Shown: positions 1 through 8,348, counted from the first letter of the stretch. The stretch: 64,000 nt of DNA from Gemmata massiliana (GCA_000531095.1 HG799464.1:250841-314840), one strand, 5' to 3'. The notes: generated by a model from the letters alone, not told the origin. Made by a program: numbers and translations.

Positions 1-53
1 CTTTGCGAACCGGGTGAGGGTAACGTCCCGAGTGTGGAAGCAACCCCTCACCC

Positions 54-91
54 CGCCGCGAAGCGCGGCGACCTCTCCGCAAGGGGAGAGG
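54..91. repeat. Two short adjacent hairpins upstream of the first gene
   Basis: Two back-to-back hairpins are visible: CGCCGCG/CGCGGCG around an AAG loop (54-70) and CCTCTCC/GGAGAGG around GCAAGG (72-91). There is no T-run, so a terminator for an upstream gene is possible but unproven. Nothing else was seen in positions 1-169 apart from the ribosome binding site of the next gene. Confidence 0.4.
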
Positions 92-169
92 GCAAAAACA
101 AAGACCACCGCGCAACGCCGTAGCTCGCGGCCGCGGGATCGGTCATGCTGGGGAGCGGGAGGGTGACCG

Positions 170-814
170 ATGACCGAAGCGGAATGGCTGACTTCAACAG
201 ACCCGGCTCGAATGCTGGCATTGGCGAAAACTCAGGGGAGCGGCAGGAAGTTACGGTTACTAGCCATTAGCTATTGCCAGAGAGTTTCGGCGAAAATCAC
301 GTTGCCTCAAAGTGCGGAAGCGCTTCGAGTAGCGGATCTGTATTCAGAGGGCGCTGTGGACATTAATGCAGTCCTCACCGCGTGGGACTCGGTACTTGCC
401 GAGAAGAGGGCGGTCGGATGGGGTAACGGGTGCTGGCAAATCACCTGGGTAGCCCAGAGCGCACTTCAGGGATTCGGTTCACAATTTTGGCCTGAGAATG
501 CCGACGCTCAACAGGCTTCGTTGCTGATTAGTGACGATTACCCTGCGGAATGGGCCGCTCAGTGCGGCTTGCTCCGCGACATCTTCGGGAACCCCTTTCG
601 CCTCGTGCTCTTCTCTTCCGACTGGCGCACCTCCACCGCGGTCGCGCTGGCGGCGCAGATGTACGAGGCGCGGGACTTCAGCGCGATGCCCATTCTGGCC
701 GACGCGCTCCAAGACGCAGGATGCGACAATGCCGATGTGCTGAATCACTGCCGCGGGCCAGGTCCGCACGTGCGCGGGTGCTGGGTCGTCGACATGGTGT
801 TGGGGAAGGAATGA
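170..814 (+). CDS. Gemmata-family hypothetical protein (TEAEW ... GPGPHVRGCWVVD family)
   Basis: A 214-residue soluble protein. It begins MTEAEW and ends with the block HCRGPGPHVRGCWVVD followed by a short Leu-Gly-Lys tail, a combination that recurs in many paralogous hypothetical proteins of Gemmata and relatives. A central FGNPFR block (about residues 139-144) also belongs to that family. No signal peptide, membrane segment or catalytic motif is seen. The start is supported by a GGGAGGGTGA ribosome binding site just upstream. These proteins are numerous per genome and their function is not known to me; none is assigned. The gene stands alone, with a palindromic repeat downstream. Confidence 0.75.
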   Translation: MTEAEWLTSTDPARMLALAKTQGSGRKLRLLAISYCQRVSAKITLPQSAEALRVADLYSEGAVDINAVLTAWDSVLAEKRAVGWGNGCWQITWVAQSALQGFGSQFWPENADAQQASLLISDDYPAEWAAQCGLLRDIFGNPFRLVLFSSDWRTSTAVALAAQMYEARDFSAMPILADALQDAGCDNADVLNHCRGPGPHVRGCWVVDMVLGKE

Positions 815-830
815 GGGTGTGCAAGAAGAT

Positions 831-932
831 TTCACCGCAGAGGGCGCGGAGAGCGCAGAGAAAAGCACGAGAGGCCGCGATCGTTTCAACTTGGGTTCTT
901 CTCCGCGCCCTCTCGTGCTCTCTGCGGTGAAA
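831..932. repeat. Intergenic palindromic repeat (TTCACCGCAGAG family)
   Basis: The left arm starts TTCACCGCAGAGGGCGCGGA and the right arm ends CTCTCGTGCTCTCTGCGGTGAA, so the ends are reverse complements and the segment can fold into a long imperfect hairpin. Part of the spacer (GATCGTTTCAACTTGGG and the adjoining bases) recurs in reverse orientation near 25740-25775, which marks a dispersed repeat family rather than gene-specific sequence. An open frame runs through it, but the downstream epimerase does not need it. Confidence 0.6.
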
Positions 933-1022
933 TACTCTTCACCGCACTTCGGGTTCCGATTGATCCCGATCACCGATCCGACTACATTCCCTCGCTGGCT
1001 ACTTCCGGCGAGGGCTTTTCGT

Positions 1023-2066
1023 TTGGCTACACCCCACAACACCACAAACGCGACGTGGAACGGGCGCTGCGTCGCGCTGACCGGCGCGACCGGGTTCGTC
1101 GGCTGGCACCTGGCCTCCACGCTGCGCGCGGCCGGGGCCGATGTGGTCGCGCTCCACCGGGAAGGTTCGGACACGGCCCGCCTTCGGGGGATCGGTGTTC
1201 GGACGGCTGTCGCGTCGCTCAATGACACTCGCGCGCTGGCGGCGGGTTGTCGCGGTGCAGAGGTGCTCATGCACGCGGCGGCGGCGGTCGATTTCGGCGG
1301 CGACCGACAGGCCATTCAACGGGTGAACGTGGACGGTACGCGGGCGGTGATGGAAGCGGCCCGTGCGTCAGGCGTGCGCCGGGTGGTTCACCTCAGTTCC
1401 GTGGCGGCTGTAGGCGCGACGCGGTGGCCCGAAGTGCGCGACGAGCGCGCGGAATGGACGCTCGGGGCGTTCGATGTGCCCTACGCGACCACCAAGCGCG
1501 ACGCAGAACTCGTCGCGCTCGCTGCGAACGGTTCCGGGCTGGAGACTGTGGTGGTCAATCCGGGGTGCGTGATCGGCCCCGACGACTTCGGCGAGAGTGA
1601 GTTCGGCGCGCTCTGCAAGCGCTTCTGGCGCGGGCGGGTGCCGTTCCACTTTACAGGCGGAAACAACTTCGTGGACGTGCGCGACGTGGCCGCCGGGGTA
1701 TTAGCCGCGGCCGATCGCGGGCGCCCGGGGGAGCGGTACTTGCTCACCGGCGAGAACCGGCGGTGGCAGGGGTTCTTTCAAGACCTCGCGCGGGCGGCCG
1801 GTCGCGCGATTCCGCGGGCCACGTTCCCGAGTTGGCTCGCGCTGCCGGTTGCGCATGTCATGGAGTGGCGCGGGCGCAAGAAGAAACGCCGACCGCAATT
1901 GAGCATCGATAGCGCGAAGTTCGTTGGTCTGTACTTCTTCTTCACGGGTGAAAAGGCGCGGCGCGAACTGGGTTTCGCGCCGCGCCCGCTTCGCGAATCA
2001 CTCGCGCATTCATATGCGTTCTGGCACAGCCCCGCCCAACTCGCTTCGAGAAAGAAAGCCGCATGA
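1023..2066 (+). CDS. NAD-dependent epimerase/dehydratase (extended SDR)
   Basis: About 347 residues. A Rossmann nucleotide-binding motif GATGFVG lies at residues 21-27 and the SDR active-site YxxxK at Tyr154/Lys158. Further typical features are the HLSSVAAVG strand and a late DVRDVAAG block that is common in dihydroflavonol-reductase or 3-beta-HSD-like extended SDRs. A TTG start at 1023 is chosen because it gives a normal N-terminus just before the Rossmann fold and has GCGAGGG upstream; the open frame back to 819 runs through a palindromic repeat and is unlikely to be coding. The stop overlaps the ATG of the next, paralogous gene by four bases (ATGA), so the two are translationally coupled. 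The substrate is unknown; a sugar-nucleotide or hopanoid/steroid-type alcohol are both possible. Confidence 0.8.
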   Translation: MATPHNTTNATWNGRCVALTGATGFVGWHLASTLRAAGADVVALHREGSDTARLRGIGVRTAVASLNDTRALAAGCRGAEVLMHAAAAVDFGGDRQAIQRVNVDGTRAVMEAARASGVRRVVHLSSVAAVGATRWPEVRDERAEWTLGAFDVPYATTKRDAELVALAANGSGLETVVVNPGCVIGPDDFGESEFGALCKRFWRGRVPFHFTGGNNFVDVRDVAAGVLAAADRGRPGERYLLTGENRRWQGFFQDLARAAGRAIPRATFPSWLALPVAHVMEWRGRKKKRRPQLSIDSAKFVGLYFFFTGEKARRELGFAPRPLRESLAHSYAFWHSPAQLASRKKAA

Positions 2067-3202
2067 GTGCGACCCCGCGTTCGTTCTGGACGGACACCCC
2101 GGTGTGCGTGCTCGGCGGTAACGGGTTCCTCGGTCGCCACATCGCGAGCGCACTTTTGCACGCGGGCGCGCGGGTTCGCACGCTCTCGCTTCCCGGACCG
2201 GCGCTGAGCGAAGTTCACCCGAGCCTCGACGACCGGACCGGCGATGTCACTGATCCCGCGGCCGCGCGTGCGGCGATCAAAGGCGCGCGCGTCGTGTTTC
2301 TGGCTGCTGGACCGGTCGGCGCTGGGGGAAAGATCGCGCGCGGAATGGGTACGCACCCGGACGCGCTCGCCAGCGTATTGAGCGTGTTCCCACAGGGCGC
2401 GCGGCTCGTGCTCACGTCGAGCATCGTGGCTGTCGGTGCCGGTTGGGGCGAAGTGCGGACAGAGGATTCGCCGTTTCCAAACGCGCGTTTGCGCGTCAAT
2501 TACGTTCACGCGAAACGCTCCGCCGAAGAAGCCGCAATGGTGGCCGCGAAGCAGCACGATGTCGTCGTTGTGAACCCGGGCTACTTGTTCGGTCCGGACG
2601 ACCCCGGGCCGTCGGTGATGGGGGATTTGTGCGTTCGGTTCTGGCGCGGGAACGTGGCGTTTGCACTACCCGGCGGGATCAACGCGGTGGACGTGCGCGA
2701 CGTGGCCGCGGGGCACCTGCTCGCGGCCGAGCGCGGGGTGAGTGGTCGGCGCTACATACTGGGCGGTGAGAACGTGCGGTTCACGCGCCTGTTTACCGCA
2801 CTCGCGCAAGCGGCCGGCTTACGTCGCGCGGTCTTGTCATCGTTTCGGCCAGCACTTCCGGCGTGGGCGTGGTTCGGGCTGGCCGCATGCGCTGAACTCG
2901 GGCACCGCGTATCGGGTAAGGAACCGCGGCCGTCGTTCGAGTTCGTGCGAATGTTCCGGCGGTGCTGGTTCGTGTCGTCCGCGCGTGCAGAAACGGAACT
3001 TGGCTACCGGGCGCGCCCGCTGAGCGAAACGCTCGCGGACGCCTTCGCGTGGCACGCGGCCCGCACCCGGGTCGCGCCGCGCGGGTTGAACAAACTGTGG
3101 CTCCGGCCCACGAAGTCCTCAGCGCTTCGTGGCGCGGAAGAGAAAGGCCTGGTTCGCGAAACTCAGCCGGTACTCGATGTCCGTGAACCCGGCGTCCGTT
3201 AA
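2063..3202 (+). CDS. NAD-dependent epimerase/dehydratase, second tandem copy
   Basis: 379 residues, a diverged paralogue of the preceding gene. The nucleotide-binding motif GGNGFLG is at residues 18-24 and the catalytic YxxxK at Tyr147/Lys151. The same DVRDVAAG block and C-terminal LGYRARPLSE segment show that both copies keep the whole extended-SDR fold. Translation probably couples to the upstream gene through the ATGA overlap. The last 28 codons overlap, on the opposite strand, the 3' end of the convergent methyltransferase gene (84 bases), so the C-terminal tail beyond about residue 350 is unlikely to be a conserved domain. The two SDRs may act successively or as a heterodimer, but the sequence does not say on which substrate. 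Confidence 0.8.
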   Translation: MSATPRSFWTDTPVCVLGGNGFLGRHIASALLHAGARVRTLSLPGPALSEVHPSLDDRTGDVTDPAAARAAIKGARVVFLAAGPVGAGGKIARGMGTHPDALASVLSVFPQGARLVLTSSIVAVGAGWGEVRTEDSPFPNARLRVNYVHAKRSAEEAAMVAAKQHDVVVVNPGYLFGPDDPGPSVMGDLCVRFWRGNVAFALPGGINAVDVRDVAAGHLLAAERGVSGRRYILGGENVRFTRLFTALAQAAGLRRAVLSSFRPALPAWAWFGLAACAELGHRVSGKEPRPSFEFVRMFRRCWFVSSARAETELGYRARPLSETLADAFAWHAARTRVAPRGLNKLWLRPTKSSALRGAEEKGLVRETQPVLDVREPGVR

Positions 3203-3886
3203 CTTGGCGGTGATAGTTTCGGCCGAGAGGTAGTGGAACCGCCCCTTGCGGGCCTCGCGCTTCAGCCAACCGCCGTAGCTCCACATGCCGTAGAGCTTGC
3301 CAAGGAACCGCAACTTGCGCTTCGCCGACCAGAACGCGCGCATCGCGTTCCACCCGACGCGCCCCCACGACGGCTCGGGCACGTTCATCGAGAACACGAA
3401 CTTCGCGCCCGGTTTCAGCACTCGGTGAACGTCGCGGAGCAACTGGTCGTAGGCGTCGGTGGTCCAGCGCTGTTCGGCTTCCGAGTACGATTCGGCGTAC
3501 TGGATCGCCAGTCCGCTCACTGCACCGTCGAAGAGGTTTTCGCCGTCCCACGGCAACCCGGCGCTGAAGTCTACCGTCTCGAACTTCAGGCGCTCGCCCG
3601 GCGGCGGAGACAGGGATTCCCGTAACTTGGTGAACGATTTCGCGTTCAGTGCTGCAACATCCAAGCCGGTGACTTCCGCGAGCTGTCCGTTGCTCTTGGT
3701 CCACAGGGCACGGCACAAGCGCCCCGACCCGCACCCGAGGTCGATCCAGCGCCCGCCCGGGGCGGGATTCATCCACTCCGTGGTGTGGGCCAGGAGCTGC
3801 TGGTACGCGGGCATCTCGTACTGGCTCCAGAACGCCTTTGCGCAGCGGTCGTCGCGCCAGTAGTTCCGGGGTTGCGTCTTCGTCAT
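3119..3886 (-). CDS. Class I SAM-dependent methyltransferase
   Basis: 255 residues. The SAM-binding motif I DLGCGSG lies at residues 49-55, followed by acidic loop and motif blocks typical of the Methyltransf_11/25 families (DVHRVLKPGAKFVFSM, a post-motif strand). The start is well supported by GGAGAAG seven bases upstream. The gene lies 25 bases after the acyltransferase-like gene on the same strand and is probably co-transcribed with it from the promoter near 4713-4742. Its 3' end overlaps the convergent epimerase. The acceptor substrate cannot be told; a small-molecule or lipid/quinone acceptor is more likely than a macromolecule given the size and lack of extra domains. Confidence 0.8.
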   Translation of the reverse strand: MTKTQPRNYWRDDRCAKAFWSQYEMPAYQQLLAHTTEWMNPAPGGRWIDLGCGSGRLCRALWTKSNGQLAEVTGLDVAALNAKSFTKLRESLSPPPGERLKFETVDFSAGLPWDGENLFDGAVSGLAIQYAESYSEAEQRWTTDAYDQLLRDVHRVLKPGAKFVFSMNVPEPSWGRVGWNAMRAFWSAKRKLRFLGKLYGMWSYGGWLKREARKGRFHYLSAETITAKLTDAGFTDIEYRLSFANQAFLFRATKR

Positions 3887-3911
3887 GGGGTCGCTTCTCC
3901 GATTCGATTGG

Positions 3912-4679
3912 TCAGGCGGCCTGCGCGTGCGCCCCGCGCACTTCTTCGGCCAGCGTCGTGTTCAGGATGTGTTCGAGGTCGACGAGCACGCGCGCAACGT
4001 GGCGCCCGTCCATGACGCGATGATCGTAAATCACTTTGATCGTCACGCGGCCGTCGGGCCGGATCGGGCCGAATGTCAGGTAAGTCGTTAGTGGCGTGAG
4101 TGGGTGCATCTGCTCGACGCCGTGCGTGCCGAGGCTCGACATCATGAACGTGCCGAACCGCTTGGCGCGCTTGTAGCCGGAAAAGTAGAGCGACGACCAG
4201 AACACGAACCGGCGCAAGAGCCACGGTTGCCGACCGAGCCGGAGCACCTGACGAAACGGCGACACGGAGAGCACATCATCTTCGCGGAACCGTCGCAGGT
4301 GCTCGTCAATAAGTGTCAATGGCGTTGTTTCGGGTGAAATGACTTTCGCGCCCAGCACGACCGGTTCGCCCTCCCATTCGCGCTCGATCAGCACCGCACA
4401 ATCGCTGCGCGGGTGTTCGTAGAGCTTGGCGGTGGGGTAGGGGATGTACGCGCGCCGCAGAACGGGGTGACGCAGAGCCGTGAGGCCGTAAGCCTTCATG
4501 AACAGGCTCGTCCACGACACGGGCGTACCGGCCCGTTTGCGGGCGTCGGCGAGCACATCAATGTGGCAGTCGCGCGAGAGCGGGAGCGACGGAACCTGTT
4601 TGGCGTGGTGTAGCAGTTCGTCCACCATCCGCCGGGCGGGTGAAAGCGGAATCACTTTCCCGCGCGGACTACTCGCCAT
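3912..4679 (-). CDS. Stand-alone 2-oxoacid dehydrogenase E2-type acyltransferase domain
   Basis: 255 residues that correspond to the catalytic domain of dihydrolipoamide acyltransferases and the related chloramphenicol acetyltransferase fold. The signature DHRVMDG is at residues 219-225, giving catalytic His220 and the Asp224 partner, and is followed by the usual helix (VARVLVDLEHIL). There is no lipoyl domain and no E1/E3-binding domain, so it is not a normal E2 core subunit of a dehydrogenase complex; a free acyl-CoA acyltransferase is more likely. The start at 4679 has GAGGGG upstream; a longer open frame to 5126 runs under the carboxylase gene and is rejected. A well-spaced sigma-70-like promoter precedes it. 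Confidence 0.75.
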   Translation of the reverse strand: MASSPRGKVIPLSPARRMVDELLHHAKQVPSLPLSRDCHIDVLADARKRAGTPVSWTSLFMKAYGLTALRHPVLRRAYIPYPTAKLYEHPRSDCAVLIEREWEGEPVVLGAKVISPETTPLTLIDEHLRRFREDDVLSVSPFRQVLRLGRQPWLLRRFVFWSSLYFSGYKRAKRFGTFMMSSLGTHGVEQMHPLTPLTTYLTFGPIRPDGRVTIKVIYDHRVMDGRHVARVLVDLEHILNTTLAEEVRGAHAQAA

Positions 4680-4712
4680 CACCGCCCCTCTGTGCAAATA
4701 CGTAGGCGAGAG

Positions 4713-4742
4713 CTTATAAGTCGGGCCGCGTAGTTTGGTCAA
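4713..4742 (-). promoter_or_regulatory. Sigma-70-like promoter for the acyltransferase/methyltransferase unit
   Basis: Read on the minus strand, TTGACC (4742-4737) and TTATAA (4719-4714) are separated by exactly 17 bases, which is the classical spacing. The predicted start of transcription is near 4706, about 26 bases before the start codon at 4679, leaving room for the GAGGGG ribosome binding site. The -35 box matches five of six consensus positions. This is a sequence match only. Confidence 0.5.
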
Positions 4743-4782
4743 GTCCGGATCGCGCGCCGGCGCGCAGGAGCCGGGTCCGGAA

Positions 4783-4788
4783 TATAAT
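4783..4788 (+). promoter_or_regulatory. TATAAT -10 box directly before the carboxylase start
   Basis: A perfect TATAAT lies six bases before the ATG at 4795, so transcription would begin at or beside the start codon, giving a leaderless mRNA. No good -35 box is seen at the right distance (the bases there are G+C rich). Confidence 0.3.
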
Positions 4789-4794
4789 TCCGGT

Positions 4795-6399
4795 ATGACA
4801 CCTCTCACCGAACTCTCCACCGAAGAACACGCGATCCGCCTTGGCGGTGGTGCCAAGGCGATCGACCGGCAGCACGAAAAGTCGCGGCTCACCGCGCGCG
4901 AGCGGATCGCAAAACTCCTCGACCCGGGCACGGAGCTGTTCGAGCTGGGCTTGTGGGCCGCGTGGAAGATGTACGCCGAGTGGGGCGGCGCGCCGGCAGC
5001 GGGAGTGGTAACGGGAGTGGGTACCGTTTCCGGTCGGCAGGTGATGGTCATCGCGAACGACGCGACCGTGAAGGCCGGTGCGTTCTTCCCCATGACTTGC
5101 AAGAAGGTGCTCCGCGCGCAGCGCATCGCGATGGAAAACTGTTTGCCACTCGTCTACCTCGTCGATTCCGCTGGCGTGTTCCTGCCGCTCCAAGATGAGG
5201 TGTTCCCGGACGAGGACGACTTCGGCCGTATCTTCCGGAACAACGCCGTCATTTCGGCTTCGGGCATCCCGCAATTCGCCGCGATCATGGGGAACTGTGT
5301 TGCGGGCGGCGGGTACCTGCCGGTGCTGTGCGACGTGCTCCTCATGACTGAGGGGAGCGGGTTGTACCTCGCGGGACCGGCACTGGTGAAGGCCGCGATC
5401 GGTCAGGTGGTCGATTCCGAATCGCTCGGTGGCGCGAAGATGCACGCGGCTGTGAGCGGAACGATCGATTACCGCGAACCGACCGACGAGGCGTGTCTCG
5501 AACGGCTCCGGCGTCTGGTGGCCGCACTACCCGAAGACAAGCGCGCTACCAATTCGCCAGTCGAGGCGGGCGCAAAATGGGACGACTTCACGCAGCCCGA
5601 ATACGACGTGCGCGATCTGCTCAAGCTGGTATTCGACGACGCGCCATTCGACGAGTACAAGGCCGATTTCGGCAAAACGATTGTGTGCGGTTGGGGGAAA
5701 CTTGGAGGACAAACGGTCGGTGTGGTGGCGAATCAGAAGTTGCGCGTGAAGGCCACCGTACCAGCCGCGAAAGGCTCGGCCGATAAATCGGCGCAGTTCG
5801 AGGACGGGCCGCTCCAGTTCGGTGGTGTGATCTACGTCGACTCCGCGGAGAAGGCCGCACGGTTCGTGATGGACTGTAACCAGCTCCGCGTGCCGATTCT
5901 GTTCGTGCAGAACGTGAACGGGTTCATGGTGGGCAAGGACTCCGAACAGTCCGGCATCATCAAGGCTGGCGCGAAACTGGTGAACGCGATCTCGAACAGC
6001 GTGGTTCCGAAGCTCACGCTCATCACCGGTGGGTCGTATGGGGCCGGGAACTACGCTCTGTGCGGGAAGGCGTTCGACCCGCGCTTCATCCTCGCGTGGC
6101 CGACCGCGCAGTACGCGGTCATGGGCGGGAACCAGGCCGCGAGCACGCTGCTCGACGTGCAGGTTCAGGCGCTGAAGCGGGCGGGCAAAGACCCCGACGC
6201 GGACGAACTCGCGGCTCTGCGCGACAAGGTGAAGGCGAGCTACGACGAACAGACCGACATCCGATATGCCGCCGCACGTCTGTGGGTAGACGCAATCATC
6301 CAACCCGAGGACACTCGCGCGGCTCTGTTGACTGCGCTCGCGGTCGCGACTCGAATCGACGAGGGGAAGCCGTTCAAAACGGGCGTACTTCAGGTGTGA
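4795..6399 (+). CDS. Acyl-CoA carboxylase carboxyltransferase (beta) subunit, methylcrotonyl-CoA carboxylase-like
   Basis: 534 residues, the usual length of biotin-dependent acyl-CoA carboxylase beta subunits. It transfers a carboxyl group from biotin to an acyl-CoA. Both crotonase-fold halves are present: the first contains LVDSAGVFLPLQDEVFPDE and a glycine-rich GNCVAGGGYLP oxyanion loop (about residues 124-185), the second GGSYGAGNYALCGKAFDPRF (about 411-430). The QDEVFPDxDxFGRIF block is characteristic of the methylcrotonyl/geranyl-CoA carboxylase branch rather than propionyl-CoA carboxylase. The biotin carboxylase/BCCP alpha subunit is not in the window. The start at 4795 was chosen because the family N-terminus aligns there; the upstream TTG at 4735 lies in a G+C-rich leader. 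Confidence 0.88.
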   Translation: MTPLTELSTEEHAIRLGGGAKAIDRQHEKSRLTARERIAKLLDPGTELFELGLWAAWKMYAEWGGAPAAGVVTGVGTVSGRQVMVIANDATVKAGAFFPMTCKKVLRAQRIAMENCLPLVYLVDSAGVFLPLQDEVFPDEDDFGRIFRNNAVISASGIPQFAAIMGNCVAGGGYLPVLCDVLLMTEGSGLYLAGPALVKAAIGQVVDSESLGGAKMHAAVSGTIDYREPTDEACLERLRRLVAALPEDKRATNSPVEAGAKWDDFTQPEYDVRDLLKLVFDDAPFDEYKADFGKTIVCGWGKLGGQTVGVVANQKLRVKATVPAAKGSADKSAQFEDGPLQFGGVIYVDSAEKAARFVMDCNQLRVPILFVQNVNGFMVGKDSEQSGIIKAGAKLVNAISNSVVPKLTLITGGSYGAGNYALCGKAFDPRFILAWPTAQYAVMGGNQAASTLLDVQVQALKRAGKDPDADELAALRDKVKASYDEQTDIRYAAARLWVDAIIQPEDTRAALLTALAVATRIDEGKPFKTGVLQV

Positions 6400-6420
6400 A
6401 CTTGCCGCAGAGGAGGCAGA

Positions 6421-6745
6421 AAAATCCGCCGCGGATAAACGCAGATAACGCGGATCAGACAGAAGAACAATTTTTAGCCCCGATAGGGGCGGAGGCGAGT
6501 AGCCAGGGGTGAAGCGAGCCACGCGAGTGCAACCCCTGGCGAGCTTCCACGAACCTCTGATGAATCCGTGCCTCCCACTCGCACTCTACGAGGTGGGGCG
6601 CGGAAGTTGGGATTGGTAGTCCGCCAGGGGTTGCGCTCGCGCTTCACCCCTGGCTACTCGCTTCCGCCCCTATCGGGGCTAAAACGCCTTTGATCTCTGC
6701 TTTCTGTCTGATCCGCGTTATCTGCGTTTATCCGCGGCGGATTTT
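6421..6745. repeat. Long nested inverted repeat between convergent genes
   Basis: Two nested inverted repeats fill the 6400-6758 gap. The outer arms (6421-6464 and 6702-6745) both read AAAATCCGCCGCGGATAAAC on their own strand and continue for about 44 bases with near-perfect complementarity. The inner arms (about 6475-6540 and 6622-6682) start TAGCCCCGATAGGGGCGGAG and include CAGGGGTGAAGCG. Together they could form a hairpin of more than 100 base pairs with a loop near 6541-6621. The position between two converging genes suits a bidirectional transcription stop, but the form is that of a dispersed palindromic element. Confidence 0.75.
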
Positions 6746-6758
6746 CCGCTCTCAGCTC

Positions 6759-7814
6759 CTACTCGTCGTACTTGAGCAGGAACTTCGGGTTGATCGCCTT
6801 GAAGCTGAGGCGCCCGAGGTAGTGGTCGTCCACCTCGCGCAGCGGGCGCAGCACGATCCCCTCGCGCTGGGCCTTCGCGTTCAGCACGCTCATGCCCTCG
6901 GAGAGCGCGACGAGTTCATCCACCCCGTGGCTCAGTACGAGCGTGCCGAGTTGCGGGACCGCCTCCAGGCCCATTTCGGCGAGGGCAGTGAGTACGTCCG
7001 CGTGGTCGAGGAACCGGTAGGCGCTCACGTCGAACACGTTGAACACGCGGAGCGCGACCTCCTTGAGCGCGTACTTGTTCTGCTGAACGCCCGGGCCGAT
7101 GATTTCGCCCTGGATCGCGACCTCGAACCCTCGCGCCGCCCCAAGTGCGCGCAAGCGCTCTTCCAGGTTGAGGCGCTTCGCGATCCCCACGAGCGTGCTC
7201 ATCGGGTCGGTGGTATCGAGGAGCAGGTTCCGGCTGCACACCCCGAATTCGCCCTCGCGGATGAACGCAGTAAACGAGGTGCCGTCCAGTTTCTCCGTGA
7301 GGTAGAACTCCACCCCCTGGTACCGTTCCAGAACCTTTTCGAGCACCTGAACGCGGGTCTCGTCCGTCTTCGGCAAGAACCCGGGAAAGCTCCCGCGTGC
7401 GCGTCCACTGGCGCCGGTTTGAGGCGGTTCCCACTTGCACACGCCCAGAGCATCGGTCACGTCCGCGTCTTCGGCGGTGGGCGTGCCGGCGGGCAGGATG
7501 TTGAGCGGGAAGCAAATGCCCTGCGACACCTGACCGCGGAGCTTGATCGTTTTGATGCGGAACCCGCTGGGGAGCACGACCGCACCGGCCGCGTCCGTCC
7601 GGGCCGGCTTGAAGCTGCTGGGGCGCAGGAACTCGAAGTCCGCTGTCTCCGGCAGCAGCGAGTCGATTTCGCAGTAGACGACCTTGTCGCCGGGCTTGAA
7701 CTCGCCCTTTTTCGTGACCACCCACCACCCGAGCACGCGAATTTTCTCGATCGCGTCGGCGTTGGGGATCGGCTCCGCGGCGTTCACCGTCTGAATGCTG
7801 GCCAGTTTGCGCAT
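6759..7814 (-). CDS. ATP-dependent RNA ligase (Rnl5 / DRB0094-like)
   Basis: 351 residues. It would seal 3'-OH/5'-phosphate ends or nicks in RNA through a covalent lysine-AMP intermediate. The nucleotidyl-transferase motif I KLDGTS is at residues 175-180 (Lys175 nucleophile), followed by a motif IIIa-type GEIIGPGVQ block, motif IV REGIVLRP, and motif V SFKAINPKFLLKYDE at the very C-terminus. About 150 residues precede motif I and begin with a small beta-barrel-like segment, which matches the N-terminal domain of the Deinococcus DRB0094 (Rnl5) family and not T4 Rnl1. The start at 7814 has CGGGAG upstream. No partner is adjacent, but an RtcR/Rsr RNA-repair locus lies about 14 kb away. Confidence 0.82.
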   Translation of the reverse strand: MRKLASIQTVNAAEPIPNADAIEKIRVLGWWVVTKKGEFKPGDKVVYCEIDSLLPETADFEFLRPSSFKPARTDAAGAVVLPSGFRIKTIKLRGQVSQGICFPLNILPAGTPTAEDADVTDALGVCKWEPPQTGASGRARGSFPGFLPKTDETRVQVLEKVLERYQGVEFYLTEKLDGTSFTAFIREGEFGVCSRNLLLDTTDPMSTLVGIAKRLNLEERLRALGAARGFEVAIQGEIIGPGVQQNKYALKEVALRVFNVFDVSAYRFLDHADVLTALAEMGLEAVPQLGTLVLSHGVDELVALSEGMSVLNAKAQREGIVLRPLREVDDHYLGRLSFKAINPKFLLKYDE

Positions 7815-8348
7815 GATGACTCCCGGTTCGGCCGTGGGTTCGTGCCGGAAGGATGGCGACACGATCGAGTTGGTTCAGGTGGTTCGTACTCGCGCGAACT
7901 CGGATCGCTCGCGGCCCGCTGCGGATCTCTGTTATTGGCACCCGATTCCGCACGATTCAAATATGAGGTATTCATGAATCGCCTGATTCGTGCTCATGAT
8001 ATCGTCGAGCACAATTGGCCCCTGTACGCTCACCCCGACCGCTAATCAACCAGCGGGATCGTTGCCCTTTTGTTACTACTCCGCGTGTTCCATCATTACT
8101 CTTGCACTGTTGTTGATTTAGGGACGGTTTAGCAGTAACGAAGTTCAGCTAAGAGAGTGACTCAAAGCGTTCTGGTTTCAGGTGTTATCGCGGTAAAGTG
8201 GTTTAACGAGTCGCGACCAATATCCGAGGCGGGTTCTGGGGTTGCAAGTGCTTAAAGTCGCTTGCGCATCAGCCGCTCGTTCAAAGTGGTTGGCACCTGA
8301 GTTGCAGCCTTCTCATAGTCCCACCCATAAATATCACTGCGGCGAGCT
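7815..8348. other. Intergenic region with nothing recognised
   Basis: 534 bases between the divergent RNA ligase and dabA genes. It must contain both promoters, but no convincing -35/-10 pair, sigma-54 site, repeat or RNA gene was found. The middle (8041-8200) is somewhat more A+T rich than the flanks. In particular no NDH/DabB-like coding sequence is present upstream of dabA. Confidence 0.5.

Noticed and set aside
819-1022. Upstream coding extension of the first epimerase
   Set aside because: This stretch is a palindromic intergenic repeat and no SDR sequence precedes the Rossmann motif.
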